From Sphingomonas sp. DG1-23 (lineage in GTDB: Bacteria > Pseudomonadota > Alphaproteobacteria > Sphingomonadales > Sphingomonadaceae), in NCBI RefSeq assembly GCF_030730875.1, contig NZ_JAVAMA010000018.1, positions 1-41,404 on the forward strand: DNA of 41,404 nucleotides. Direction: 5' to 3'. Shown here piece by piece: positions 33,902 to 41,404 of this stretch (positions within the stretch are counted from its first letter, which is position 1; every line of letters begins with the position of its first letter). A program made the translations under genes and the position numbers. A model generated the notes under the pieces. That model saw nothing but the letters and a program-made list of their open reading frames with translations, was not told where the DNA came from and did not search any database.

Positions 33902-33921
33902 GCTCCTGCTTTCGCAGGAGC
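33902..33921. repeat. Short palindrome GCTCCTGC-TTTC-GCAGGAGC
   Basis: An 8-bp perfect stem with a 4-nt loop lies 9 bp after the rnhB stop. This palindrome type (CTCCTGCTTTCGCAGGAG) is, from general knowledge, dispersed in many alphaproteobacterial genomes. It could serve as a terminator for the glmM-rnhB run, although no T-run follows. Confidence 0.65.
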
Positions 33922-33949
33922 ACCGGGTGGAACTGAGGGAGGGATACGA

Positions 33950-34783
33950 ATGGCACCGAACAGCCCGTGGCAGCATCATCGCTCGGCGAGCGTCGCCGAC
34001 GACATCGATTTCGAGATCAAGGGGCAGGAGCTCCAGTTCGTCGAGATCGAGCTCGATCCCGGCGAGAGCGCCGTCGCCGAAGCCGGCGCGATGGTGTGGA
34101 AGGACGCGTCGGTCGAGATGACCACGGTGTTCGGCGACGGATCGGGCGGGCAGGGCGGCGGCTTCATGGGCAAATTGCTCGGCGCCGGCAAAAGGCTGGT
34201 CACCGGCGAGAGCCTGTTCACCACGGTGTTCACCCATCAGGGGCAAGGCAAGGCGCGAGTCGCCTTCGCCGCGCCGATCCCCGGTGCGATCCTGCCGCTG
34301 CGGCTCGCCGATTATGGCGGACAATTGATCTGCCAGAAGGACGCCTTCCTCGCCGCGGCGCGCGGCGTCTCGATCGGCATCGCCTTCCAGCGCAAGATGA
34401 TGACCGGGCTGTTCGGCGGCGAGGGCTTCATCATGCAGAAGCTCGACGGCGACGGCTGGGTGTTCGTCCAGATGGGCGGCACCGTGGTCGAGCGCCAGCT
34501 TGCGCCCGGCGAAGTGCTCCATGTCGATACCGGCTGCGTCGCGGCGTTCACGTCGACGGTCGATTTCGACGTGGTCGCGGCAGGCGGGGTCAAGAGCATG
34601 ATCTTCGGCGGCGAAGGCGTGTTCTTCGCGCGGCTGACCGGACCCGGCCATGTCTGGATCCAGTCCTTGCCCTTCTCGCGTCTCGCCGGGCGGATGCTCG
34701 CGGCGGCGCGGCCTTATGGCGGGCAGAGCCGCGGCGAAGGCTCGGTGCTCGGCCCGCTCGGCAATCTGTTCGACGGGGACTAG
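33950..34783 (+). CDS. AIM24/TIGR00266-family protein
   Basis: The 277-residue protein is rich in glycine and beta-strands, with the family patterns ELDPGESAVAEAGAMVWKD, FFARLTGPGHVWIQSLP near the end and ADYGGQLICQKDAFLAAA in the middle. The family is shared by bacteria and mitochondria (Aim24); its molecular function is unknown. There is no signal peptide. A strong GAGGGAGG ribosome site precedes ATG 33950. Its stop shares CTAG with the convergent MFS gene. Confidence 0.9.
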   Translation: MAPNSPWQHHRSASVADDIDFEIKGQELQFVEIELDPGESAVAEAGAMVWKDASVEMTTVFGDGSGGQGGGFMGKLLGAGKRLVTGESLFTTVFTHQGQGKARVAFAAPIPGAILPLRLADYGGQLICQKDAFLAAARGVSIGIAFQRKMMTGLFGGEGFIMQKLDGDGWVFVQMGGTVVERQLAPGEVLHVDTGCVAAFTSTVDFDVVAAGGVKSMIFGGEGVFFARLTGPGHVWIQSLPFSRLAGRMLAAARPYGGQSRGEGSVLGPLGNLFDGD

Positions 34784-36267
34784 GTCCGCACCAGCCGTTC
34801 CACCCTCAGCATCGCGGCGGCCGCCAGCACCAGGGTCGCCGCCGCGAAGGCCATCGTCCAGATCGGCTCGCCCGGGAAGAAGCGCTTCATGATCGAACCC
34901 ATCGCGGTGGCGACGAGCAATTGCGGCACCACCACGAAGACGTTGAACAGCCCCATATAGATGCCGAGCTTGGCCTGGGGCAGGCTCGAGGCGAGGATCG
35001 CATAGGGCATTGCGAGGATCGACGCCCAGGCGATGCCGATCCCCACTTCGCTGAGCAGCAGCCAGCGCGCATCGGGCATGACGAAGAAGCTGGCATAGCC
35101 TGCCGCGCCGCAGAGCAAGCCGACGATATGGGTGCGCGCCTGCCCGATGCGGCGGGCGAGCGACGGCAGCAAAGTCAGCGCGGCGACTGCGGCGACGCCG
35201 TTATAGGTGGCGAACAATACGTCGACCCAGCTCGCGCCTTGCTGAAAGCGCGGGCTCGCGGCATCGGGCGCGCCGTAGAAATGGAGCGCGACGATCGGCG
35301 TGGTGTTGATCCACATGATGAACAAGGCCGACCAGCTGAAGAATTGCGCGACCGCGAGCCGCTTCATCAGCAATGGCATGCCGGCGAAATCGCCGACGAT
35401 GCTGCTGAGCATATTGGTTGGCGATCCGGCACGTGCGAGGGCGATTCCGGCGGCGCTGGCCAAGCCGTAGCCGAGCAATAGCGCGCCGAGCAGATAGACT
35501 TCCTTCTCGAGCCCGAATTGCCCGACCGCCCAGAGCACCAGCGCGCCGGCTAGGAGCCAGGGCGCGCTGGCGGCGTAGCTGCGGGTCGCGAGCGGCGCGG
35601 CGTGGGCGGGTTCGGCGGGTCCGTCGAATGCCGCCATGGCGTCGGGCGCATATTCGCGGGTGGTCACCACCGTCCACAACACCGACAGGAACAAGGCCGC
35701 GCCGCCGAACCAGAAGGCGTAGCGGACGGTGTCCGGGATGCCGCCGCCCACCGCGAGGTTGGACACGCCGAGATGCTCGAGCGCCCAAGGGAAGATCGAC
35801 CCGACCACCGCGCCTGCGCCGATGAACGCGGTTTGTACGGCATAGCCGGCGGCGTGCTGGTCCTTGTGCAGCATGTCGCCGACGAAGGCGCGGAACGGCT
35901 CCATCGAGACGTTGAGCGACGCATCGAGCACCCACAGCATCACCGCGGCGAACAGCAAGGCCGGCGCCAGCGGCATCGCGAACAGCGACAGCGCGGCGAG
36001 CAGGGCGCCGGCGAAGAAATAGGGACGCCGCCGCCCGAGCCGTCCGAGCCAGGTGCGGTCGCTGAGATGGCCGATCACCGGCTGGACGAGCAGCCCGGTG
36101 AGCGGCGCCGCCACCCACAGCCATGACAGATCGTCGATCTTCGCGCCGAAGGTCTGGAAGATCCGGCTCATATTGGCGTTCTGCAGCGCGAAGCCGATCT
36201 GGATGCCGAAGAATCCGAAGCTGATGTTCCACAGGCCGGCAAAGGACTGACGCGGCTTTTCGCTCAT
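34780..36267 (-). CDS. MFS sugar transporter, SLC45/maltose-sucrose type
   Basis: This 495-residue inner-membrane permease has about 12 hydrophobic helices. The N-terminal SFGFFGIQIGFALQNANMSRIF and GHLSDRTWLGRLGRRRPYF (after helix 2) are characteristic of the SLC45-like sugar:H+ symporter branch found beside maltose or sucrose genes. It probably carries maltose or maltodextrins across the inner membrane after the TBDR and amylase have acted. The gene is on the same strand as the LacI repressor gene but separated by 317 bp with its own likely promoter. Confidence 0.88.
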   Translation of the reverse strand: MSEKPRQSFAGLWNISFGFFGIQIGFALQNANMSRIFQTFGAKIDDLSWLWVAAPLTGLLVQPVIGHLSDRTWLGRLGRRRPYFFAGALLAALSLFAMPLAPALLFAAVMLWVLDASLNVSMEPFRAFVGDMLHKDQHAAGYAVQTAFIGAGAVVGSIFPWALEHLGVSNLAVGGGIPDTVRYAFWFGGAALFLSVLWTVVTTREYAPDAMAAFDGPAEPAHAAPLATRSYAASAPWLLAGALVLWAVGQFGLEKEVYLLGALLLGYGLASAAGIALARAGSPTNMLSSIVGDFAGMPLLMKRLAVAQFFSWSALFIMWINTTPIVALHFYGAPDAASPRFQQGASWVDVLFATYNGVAAVAALTLLPSLARRIGQARTHIVGLLCGAAGYASFFVMPDARWLLLSEVGIGIAWASILAMPYAILASSLPQAKLGIYMGLFNVFVVVPQLLVATAMGSIMKRFFPGEPIWTMAFAAATLVLAAAAMLRVERLVRT

Positions 36268-36584
36268 TTTTCTCGCTTTCGCCTGGGCCCGGCGGCCCGC
36301 GCTAAATTGACCAAGTTCACCGAAACGCGATTCATCTCGTAGTTATATTTCGTCGGCGTCGAACTCAGATCGGGTCGTGTTGGGAGAACATAACCAGATC
36401 AAATCCAACTTTTAAAGGGGCATGCTTATAGGCATCACCCCGCCTCATTAGCCGTCATGCCGGACTTGTTCCGGCATCCACTGCGCGGTCGGGCGACGGA
36501 CAAGCGGTGCCTGCTTTCCGCTTCGTTGCGCGGTGGACCCCGGAACAAGTCCGGGGTGACGAAGGATTGGGGGTTCCGACCTCG
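36268..36584. other. 317-bp intergenic region between lacI-type gene and MFS gene
   Basis: The right part (36453-36561) is a palindromic repeat. The left part (36268-36450) is AT-richer and presumably holds the MFS promoter, read leftward. I found no clear repressor palindrome there. No gene is present. Confidence 0.55.
36453..36561. repeat. MITE-like palindromic repeat, about 109 bp
   Basis: CGTCATGCCGGACTTGTTCC at the left end is mirrored by GGAACAAGTCCGGGGTGACG at the right end, with a few differences, and inner GCGCGG segments also pair. Each end itself folds (CCGGACTTGTTCCGG). From general knowledge this 'CCGGAACAAGTCCGG' palindrome is a common dispersed repeat of alphaproteobacteria. 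It has landed between two genes and may act as a bidirectional terminator. Confidence 0.8.
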
Positions 36585-37613
36585 TTACCCCTCCGCGCCG
36601 CAGGAGCGCCGCACCACCAACCTGGTCGGCAGCAGCGCCGAGCCGACCGGCTGCTCGCGGATGCGGCCGATCAGCGTCTCGACCAGTTTGCGGCCGGCGA
36701 GGCGGGGATCCTGCATCACCGTGGTGAGCGGCGGGCTGGCGGAGCTGGCGGCGGGGATGTCGTCGAAGCCGACCATGGCGACGTCCTCCGGAACGCGCAG
36801 GCCCGCCGCGGCCAGCGCGCGCATCGCGCCGATCGCAATCAGGTCGCTCGCCGCGAGGATCGCGTCGAATTTCTCGCCGCTGGCGAGCAATGCGTTGGCG
36901 GCGGCGGCGCCCGATTCCTCGGTGGTGATCGCGTCGAATTGCAGGCCCGGCCGCGGGATCACGCCGGCCTGCTTGAGCGCCGCGACATGGCCGCGATAGC
37001 GATCGTGGAACTCGGGATAATGGCTCGATGCGCTGCCGAGAAAAGCGATGCCCCGCCGGCCGAGATCGAGCAGGTGCCGGGTCGCGTCCCGGCCGCCGCC
37101 GCGATTGTCGCAGCCGACGGTCAGCCCCGAGGCTTCGGACTGGACCGAGCCCCAGCGCACGAAATGCGTCCCCGCATCCTCGAGCGCGCGGAGCCGCTTC
37201 CGGTACAATTCATAGTCGCCATAGCCGAGCAGGATGATGCCGTCGGCCTTGCGCGAATCCTCATAATCGGTGTGCCAGTCGCTGGAGAGCTGCTGGAAGC
37301 TGATCAGCAGATCGTGATCATGCTCGGCACAGGCGCGGATGATCGCGGCGAGCATCGCGTGGAAGAAGGGGTTGATCAGCGAATCGTCGGCGGTCGGATC
37401 CTCGAAGAACAACAGGGCCAAGGTCTGCGAGTGGCGGGTGCGCAGGTTCGATGCGGCCTTGTCGACGCGGTAGTTGAGTTGCTTGGCGATCGATTCGATG
37501 CGCAGCCGGGTCGCCGGATTGACGCCGAGCTCGCCGCGTAATGCACGCGAGACGGTGGGTTGCGAGACCCCCGCGAGCTGCGCGATGTCGAATGATGTCG
37601 GCTTGCGTTGCAT
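36585..37613 (-). CDS. LacI-family transcriptional repressor
   Basis: The 342-residue regulator has an N-terminal helix-turn-helix, TSFDIAQLAGVSQPTVSRALRG (6-27), and hinge region YRVDKAASNLRT, followed by a periplasmic-binding-protein-like sugar sensor (about 60-335) with GCDNRGGGRDATRHLL and VGFDDIP. It probably represses the adjacent TBDR, amylase and MFS genes until a maltose-type inducer appears. ATG 37613 is preceded by AAGGAGGGGG. It is divergent from TBDR 3. Confidence 0.93.
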   Translation of the reverse strand: MQRKPTSFDIAQLAGVSQPTVSRALRGELGVNPATRLRIESIAKQLNYRVDKAASNLRTRHSQTLALLFFEDPTADDSLINPFFHAMLAAIIRACAEHDHDLLISFQQLSSDWHTDYEDSRKADGIILLGYGDYELYRKRLRALEDAGTHFVRWGSVQSEASGLTVGCDNRGGGRDATRHLLDLGRRGIAFLGSASSHYPEFHDRYRGHVAALKQAGVIPRPGLQFDAITTEESGAAAANALLASGEKFDAILAASDLIAIGAMRALAAAGLRVPEDVAMVGFDDIPAASSASPPLTTVMQDPRLAGRKLVETLIGRIREQPVGSALLPTRLVVRRSCGAEG

Positions 37614-37739
37614 GCCCCCTCCTTCCCGGCGCGCGGCTGTGTCGCCGCTTCGCATAATATGCAGACAGCCCCAGATCGCCTGCGGCGTCAACGGCGCGGC
37701 GCACGCAAATCGGCCGGGCCGGGCAGGGATCGCCATTGA

Positions 37740-37747
37740 ATACGTAT
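37740..37747. promoter_or_regulatory. ATACGTAT palindrome, candidate LacI-type site
   Basis: An 8-bp perfect palindrome with central CG lies midway in the 274-bp divergent region between the lacI-type gene and TBDR 3. LacI-family operators usually have such a central CG, but the dyad does not extend further cleanly, so support is weak. An 11-bp interrupted palindrome (GCATAATATGC) lies at 37652-37662 and could include the -10 of the repressor gene. Confidence 0.35.
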
Positions 37748-37887
37748 GTGGCCGGCTGGTCGAGCGCCCCCATTTCGGAAGAAGTGCGGGGCGACGGGGT
37801 GCAACAGCCTTGCACGCCACAGGATGCGCATTCGAAAAGCGCCGGCCGCAAGAGCCGGAGCGAGGCGTGGATTAGGGGAGACGGACT

Positions 37888-40749
37888 TTGATCAGCAATC
37901 ACCGTGGCCGGAGCGCCACTCGCATCGCTCTCGTGAGCCGCCAGGCGCTTGCCGCGGCGCTCGCGCTTGCCGCTTTTGCCGCGCCCGCATGCGCCCAGGA
38001 GGCGCCGACCGCCGATCCGGTGCAGGCCGACGACACCGCGCAGGAAGACATCGTCGTCACCGGCTTCCGCGCCGCGCTCGCCACCTCGGTCGCGACCAAG
38101 CGCCAGTCCAACCAGATCGTCGAATCGGTCTCGGCCGAGGATATCGGCAAGCTGCCCGACAATTCGATCGCCGAGGCGATCGCGCGGCTGCCCGGCCTCA
38201 CCGCGCAGCGGCTCGACGGCCGCGCGCAGGTAATCTCGGTCCGCGGTCTCTCGCCCGATTTCGCCGCGACTCTGCTCAACGGGCGCGAGCAGGTCACCAC
38301 CGGCGACAATCGCGGAGTCGAGTTCGATCAATATCCCTCCGAGCTGATGGGAGCGGTCGACGTCTACAAGACGCCTTATGCCGGGCTGATCGGGCAGGGG
38401 CTTTCGGGCACGATCAATCTGCGGACGATCCGCCCGCTCGATCACGGCAAGCGCGTGCTCGCGGTCAATCTGCGCGGCGAGATCGTCTCGCCGGGCAAGC
38501 TCAATGCCGGCACCAGCGACAAGGGCTGGCGCGCCAGCGCGACCTATGTCGACCAATTCGCCAACGACACGCTCGGCGTGATGATCGGCGTCGCGCACCT
38601 CACTTCGCCGACCCAGTTCGAGCGGTTCAATGCGTGGGGCTATCCGCGCTTCGAGACCAACAACGACAATTACGGCATCCGCAACACCCAGGGGACCGCG
38701 GACACCGCCGACGACACCTTCACCCCGCGTCCCGAATATGCCGCGGCGAATGGCGCGCTGATCATCGGCGGCTCCAAGCCTTATGTGCAGTCGGACGAGC
38801 TCGAGCGCACCGGCGCGATGGGCACCTTGCAATGGCGGCCCGATCCGGCGCTCAACATCACCCTGGACGGCTATTATTCGCGCTTCCGCGACGAGCAGAC
38901 GCTGCGCGGCATCGAATTCCCGCTCTATTGGGGCAATGCGATCCTCAACCCCGGCTATACGGTCACCGACGGAATCATCACCGACGGCACGTGGCGCAAC
39001 GTCAAGGGCGTGGTCCGCAACGACGCCAATCTGCGCGAGGCCGATCTCTATTCGGCCGGGCTCAACGTGACGTACGAGAGCGAGGGCTGGAAGCTGCTCG
39101 GCGACCTCAGCTACTCGCGGGTCGATCGCGAGGACAAGGTGCTGGAGACCTATGCCGGCACCTCGCGCGGCGCCGGCAACGGCCCCTATGACCTGCTCGG
39201 CTTCAGCGCCAATGGCGACGGCACCTATACCTTCGACCCGACGCTCGACTACGCCAATGCCGGGGTCATCCAGCTGACCAGCCCGCAGGGCTGGGGCGCC
39301 GACAATACCCCCGGCGGGCAGGACGGCTTCCTCAACAATCCCAAGACGACGGACGAACTGATCGCCTTCCGCGCCGCGGTCCAGCGCGAGCTCGGGCCCA
39401 ATGCCGGCAAGATCGAGCTCGGCGCCAATTACACGAAGCGCGACAAGACGCTCGATCTCGCGCGCTTCTATCTCGGGCTCAAGGCCAATGCCGCGGCGCC
39501 GGGACACGATGTGAGCGTGCCGATCCCGTCGGACCAGCTGCTCGACCCGACCAAGCTCGATTTCCTCGGCATACCGGGGATGGTGAGCTACGATCCGCTC
39601 GGCCTCGCCTATAGCGGCATCTACGACTTCAACGCCGCGACCGACGCCAATCTCTACGCCTTCGGCTGGTCGGTCACCGAGAAGGTGCTGACCGGCTATG
39701 CCCGATACGACATCCAGGCCGAGATGTCCGACGGCGCCTCGCTCGCCGGCGATGTCGGGGTGCAGGTGGTCCGCGTCGACCAATCGTCGAACGGGCTCGC
39801 CGCTAGCGGATCGCCGGTCGCGGTGATCACCGACGTATCGGATCAGGTCAGCTACACCCATTTGCTGCCGAGCATGAACCTCGTCGCGCGGCTGAACGGC
39901 GGCTGGTCGCTGCGTCTCGGCGTCGCGCGCCAGCTCGCCCGGCCGCGGATGGACCAGATGCGCGCGTCGATCAATTTCAGTTACGACGCCTCGCGCGCGG
40001 GCAACACCAATGTGAACCTTTCGCCCTGGGGCGGATCGGGCGGCAATCCGCGGCTGCGGCCGTGGGTGGCGGATTCGGTCGACGTGTCGGTCGAGAAATA
40101 TTTCGGGCCCGACAGCTATGTCTCGCTCGCCGGCTATTACAAATATCTCGAAACCTATATCTACCAGCAGCAATTGCTGTACGATTTCAGTGGCTTCCCG
40201 GTCACCAGCGGGCCCGAGCCGGCGATCCGCCAGGGCGTGGTCAGCATCTTCCAGAACGGGCAGGGCGGGCATCTCTACGGCGCCGAGGCGGCGTTCGCAT
40301 TGTCCTTCGCGACTTTGACCTCGGCGCTCGACGGCTTCGGCGTGCTCGGCAGCGTCTCCTATACCGAGAGCGGCATCACCCCCGATCCGGGCAATCCGAC
40401 CCAGCCGCTGCCGGGCCTGTCCAAATGGGTGGCGAGCGGGACGGTCTATTTCGAGAAATCGGGCTTCTCGGCGCGCGCCAGCGTGCGGCATCGCTCGGGC
40501 TTCCTCGCCGAATTGAGCGGCGTCGGCACCGATCGCATCCAGCGCCTCGCCAAGGCCGAGACGATCGTCGACGCGCAGATCGGCTATGAATTCCAGTCGG
40601 GCGCGCTCGAGGGGCTGGGGATTCAGCTCCAGGCGCAGAACCTGACCGACGAGCCGTTCAGCACCTACGATCCCGCCGACGACCGGCTGACGATCGACTA
40701 TCAGCGCTACGGCACCCGCTATCTGCTCGGCGCGAGCTACCGCTTCTGA
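37888..40749 (+). CDS. Carbohydrate-type TonB-dependent receptor (TBDR 3)
   Basis: The 953-residue receptor has a signal peptide (about 1-37, ending PACAQ), then EDIVVTGFRAALATSVATKR and the TIGR01782-type signature AEDIGKLPDNSIAEAIARLP. Plug motifs VISVRGLSPDFAATLLNGRE and VDVYKTPYAGLIGQGLSG follow, then a barrel ending YLLGASYRF. It starts at TTG 37888 with GGGGAG eight bases upstream; no ATG fits. Next to LacI, SLC45 transporter and GH13 amylase genes, it most likely imports maltodextrins, as MalA does in Caulobacter. Confidence 0.93.
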   Translation: MISNHRGRSATRIALVSRQALAAALALAAFAAPACAQEAPTADPVQADDTAQEDIVVTGFRAALATSVATKRQSNQIVESVSAEDIGKLPDNSIAEAIARLPGLTAQRLDGRAQVISVRGLSPDFAATLLNGREQVTTGDNRGVEFDQYPSELMGAVDVYKTPYAGLIGQGLSGTINLRTIRPLDHGKRVLAVNLRGEIVSPGKLNAGTSDKGWRASATYVDQFANDTLGVMIGVAHLTSPTQFERFNAWGYPRFETNNDNYGIRNTQGTADTADDTFTPRPEYAAANGALIIGGSKPYVQSDELERTGAMGTLQWRPDPALNITLDGYYSRFRDEQTLRGIEFPLYWGNAILNPGYTVTDGIITDGTWRNVKGVVRNDANLREADLYSAGLNVTYESEGWKLLGDLSYSRVDREDKVLETYAGTSRGAGNGPYDLLGFSANGDGTYTFDPTLDYANAGVIQLTSPQGWGADNTPGGQDGFLNNPKTTDELIAFRAAVQRELGPNAGKIELGANYTKRDKTLDLARFYLGLKANAAAPGHDVSVPIPSDQLLDPTKLDFLGIPGMVSYDPLGLAYSGIYDFNAATDANLYAFGWSVTEKVLTGYARYDIQAEMSDGASLAGDVGVQVVRVDQSSNGLAASGSPVAVITDVSDQVSYTHLLPSMNLVARLNGGWSLRLGVARQLARPRMDQMRASINFSYDASRAGNTNVNLSPWGGSGGNPRLRPWVADSVDVSVEKYFGPDSYVSLAGYYKYLETYIYQQQLLYDFSGFPVTSGPEPAIRQGVVSIFQNGQGGHLYGAEAAFALSFATLTSALDGFGVLGSVSYTESGITPDPGNPTQPLPGLSKWVASGTVYFEKSGFSARASVRHRSGFLAELSGVGTDRIQRLAKAETIVDAQIGYEFQSGALEGLGIQLQAQNLTDEPFSTYDPADDRLTIDYQRYGTRYLLGASYRF

Positions 40750-40757
40750 GGCCGCAT

Positions 40758-40784
40758 GCCGCCCCGTCTTCGCGGCGGGGCGGC
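40758..40784. terminator. GC-rich intercistronic hairpin between TBDR 3 and amylase
   Basis: GCCGCCCCG (40758-40766) pairs perfectly with CGGGGCGGC (40776-40784) around a 9-nt loop, in the 52-bp gap. No T-run follows, so partial attenuation or mRNA 3'-end protection of the receptor message is more likely than full termination. Confidence 0.45.
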
Positions 40785-40801
40785 CAGTCGAGAGTTTACC
40801 G

Positions 40802-41404
40802 ATGCGTAACGCGCTCCTTTTGCTCGCTTTCTCGCTGCTGTCCGCCCCCGCGGCGGCGCAGAGCTATCGCGACCGGTTGCCCGAGGACGAGATCCTCTAT
40901 TTCCTCCTCCCCGACCGTTTCGAGAATGGCGACACCGCCAATGATCGCGGCGGGCTGAAGGGCGACCGGCTGGCCACCGGCTATGATCCGACTCACAAGG
41001 GCTTTTTTCACGGCGGCGATCTCGCGGGGCTGACCCGGCGGCTCGATTATATCGAGGCGCTCGGCGCGACGGCGATCTGGGTCGCGCCTATCTTCCGCAA
41101 CAAGCCGGTGCAGGGTCCGACGGGGCAGGAATCGGCAGGCTATCACGGCTATTGGGTGACCGATTTCACTCAGGTCGATCCGCATTTCGGCACCAATGCC
41201 GAGTTCAAGGCGCTGGTCGATGCGGCGCATGCACGCGGCATCAAGGTCTATATGGACATCATCGCCAACCACACCGCCGACGTGATCCAGTATCGCGAAT
41301 GCGGCGGGTGCGGCTATCGCAGCCGCCCCGACTATCCCTATGCGCGAAAGGGCGGCGCGAAGGGGGAGCCGATCAACCCCGGCTTCGCGGGCGACCAGCT
41401 CCAG
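40802..41404 (+). CDS. Secreted GH13 alpha-amylase, 5' part (runs off window)
   Basis: The frame from ATG 40802 is open to the end of the window (201 codons seen). A Sec signal, LLLLAFSLLSAPAAAQ, is followed by the start of a GH13 barrel: DEILYFLLPDRFENGD, GFFHGGDLAGL, LGATAIWVAPIF and GYHGYWVTDF. Conserved region I appears as MDIIANHT (D-x3-NH). The catalytic Asp and Glu lie beyond the edge. A GAGAG ribosome site lies upstream. It probably degrades starch or maltodextrin in the periplasm or outside the cell and is co-transcribed with TBDR 3. Confidence 0.9.
   Translation, partial: MRNALLLLAFSLLSAPAAAQSYRDRLPEDEILYFLLPDRFENGDTANDRGGLKGDRLATGYDPTHKGFFHGGDLAGLTRRLDYIEALGATAIWVAPIFRNKPVQGPTGQESAGYHGYWVTDFTQVDPHFGTNAEFKALVDAAHARGIKVYMDIIANHTADVIQYRECGGCGYRSRPDYPYARKGGAKGEPINPGFAGDQLQ

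Overview
The window looks like chromosomal DNA of a sphingomonad-type alphaproteobacterium. The evidence is very GC-rich coding DNA, three large carbohydrate-type TonB-dependent receptors (TBDRs) with 'IVVTG' N-termini, tryptophan-halogenase-like genes beside glycosidases, the housekeeping order lepB-rnc-era, and dispersed palindromic repeats of a kind common in that group. Assignment to a genus is not possible from the sequence alone.

Region 1 (1-18.7 kb) is a glycan-uptake locus. After the end of a DUF2339 membrane protein comes one TBDR (1128-4136). A LytTR response regulator and its LytS-type kinase follow on the minus strand. Divergent from them is an apparent operon of seven genes minus regulators: TBDR (6691), two tandem flavin-dependent halogenase-like proteins, GH39, GH43 (broken by a one-base frameshift) and GH31. 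GH39, GH43 and GH31 together suggest a xylose-containing glycan such as xylan or xyloglucan side chains; this is inference. The 400-bp divergent intergenic region carries a LacI-type 14-bp operator-like palindrome, an 11-bp direct repeat with exact 20-bp period, and a cluster of GCGTGG/CCACGC half-sites.

Region 2 (18.7-34.8 kb) is a core housekeeping block: tRNA-Arg(CCG), nth, dapB, two small hypothetical genes, a sirtuin deacylase, era, rnc, lepB, pgi, a PhnA-like gene, an NmrA-type oxidoreductase, glutathione reductase, a dicarboxylate/amino-acid symporter, then a tight run glmM - cupin - DUF1272 - thiD (fused to a VOC domain) - rnhB, and an AIM24 protein. Three convergent gene pairs here end on the same shared CTAG tetranucleotide.

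Region 3 (34.8-41.4 kb) is a second sugar locus: SLC45-like MFS transporter, LacI-family repressor, a divergent TBDR with TTG start, and the 5' part of a secreted GH13 alpha-amylase that runs off the window. This set matches maltodextrin/starch utilisation loci known from Caulobacter and sphingomonads.

No transposase, integrase, CRISPR array or rRNA was seen. The most interesting points are the regulatory architecture at 6.3-6.6 kb, the paired halogenase homologues in a glycan operon, the GH43 frameshift, the ThiD-VOC fusion, and a long RNA-hairpin repeat between rnc and era.
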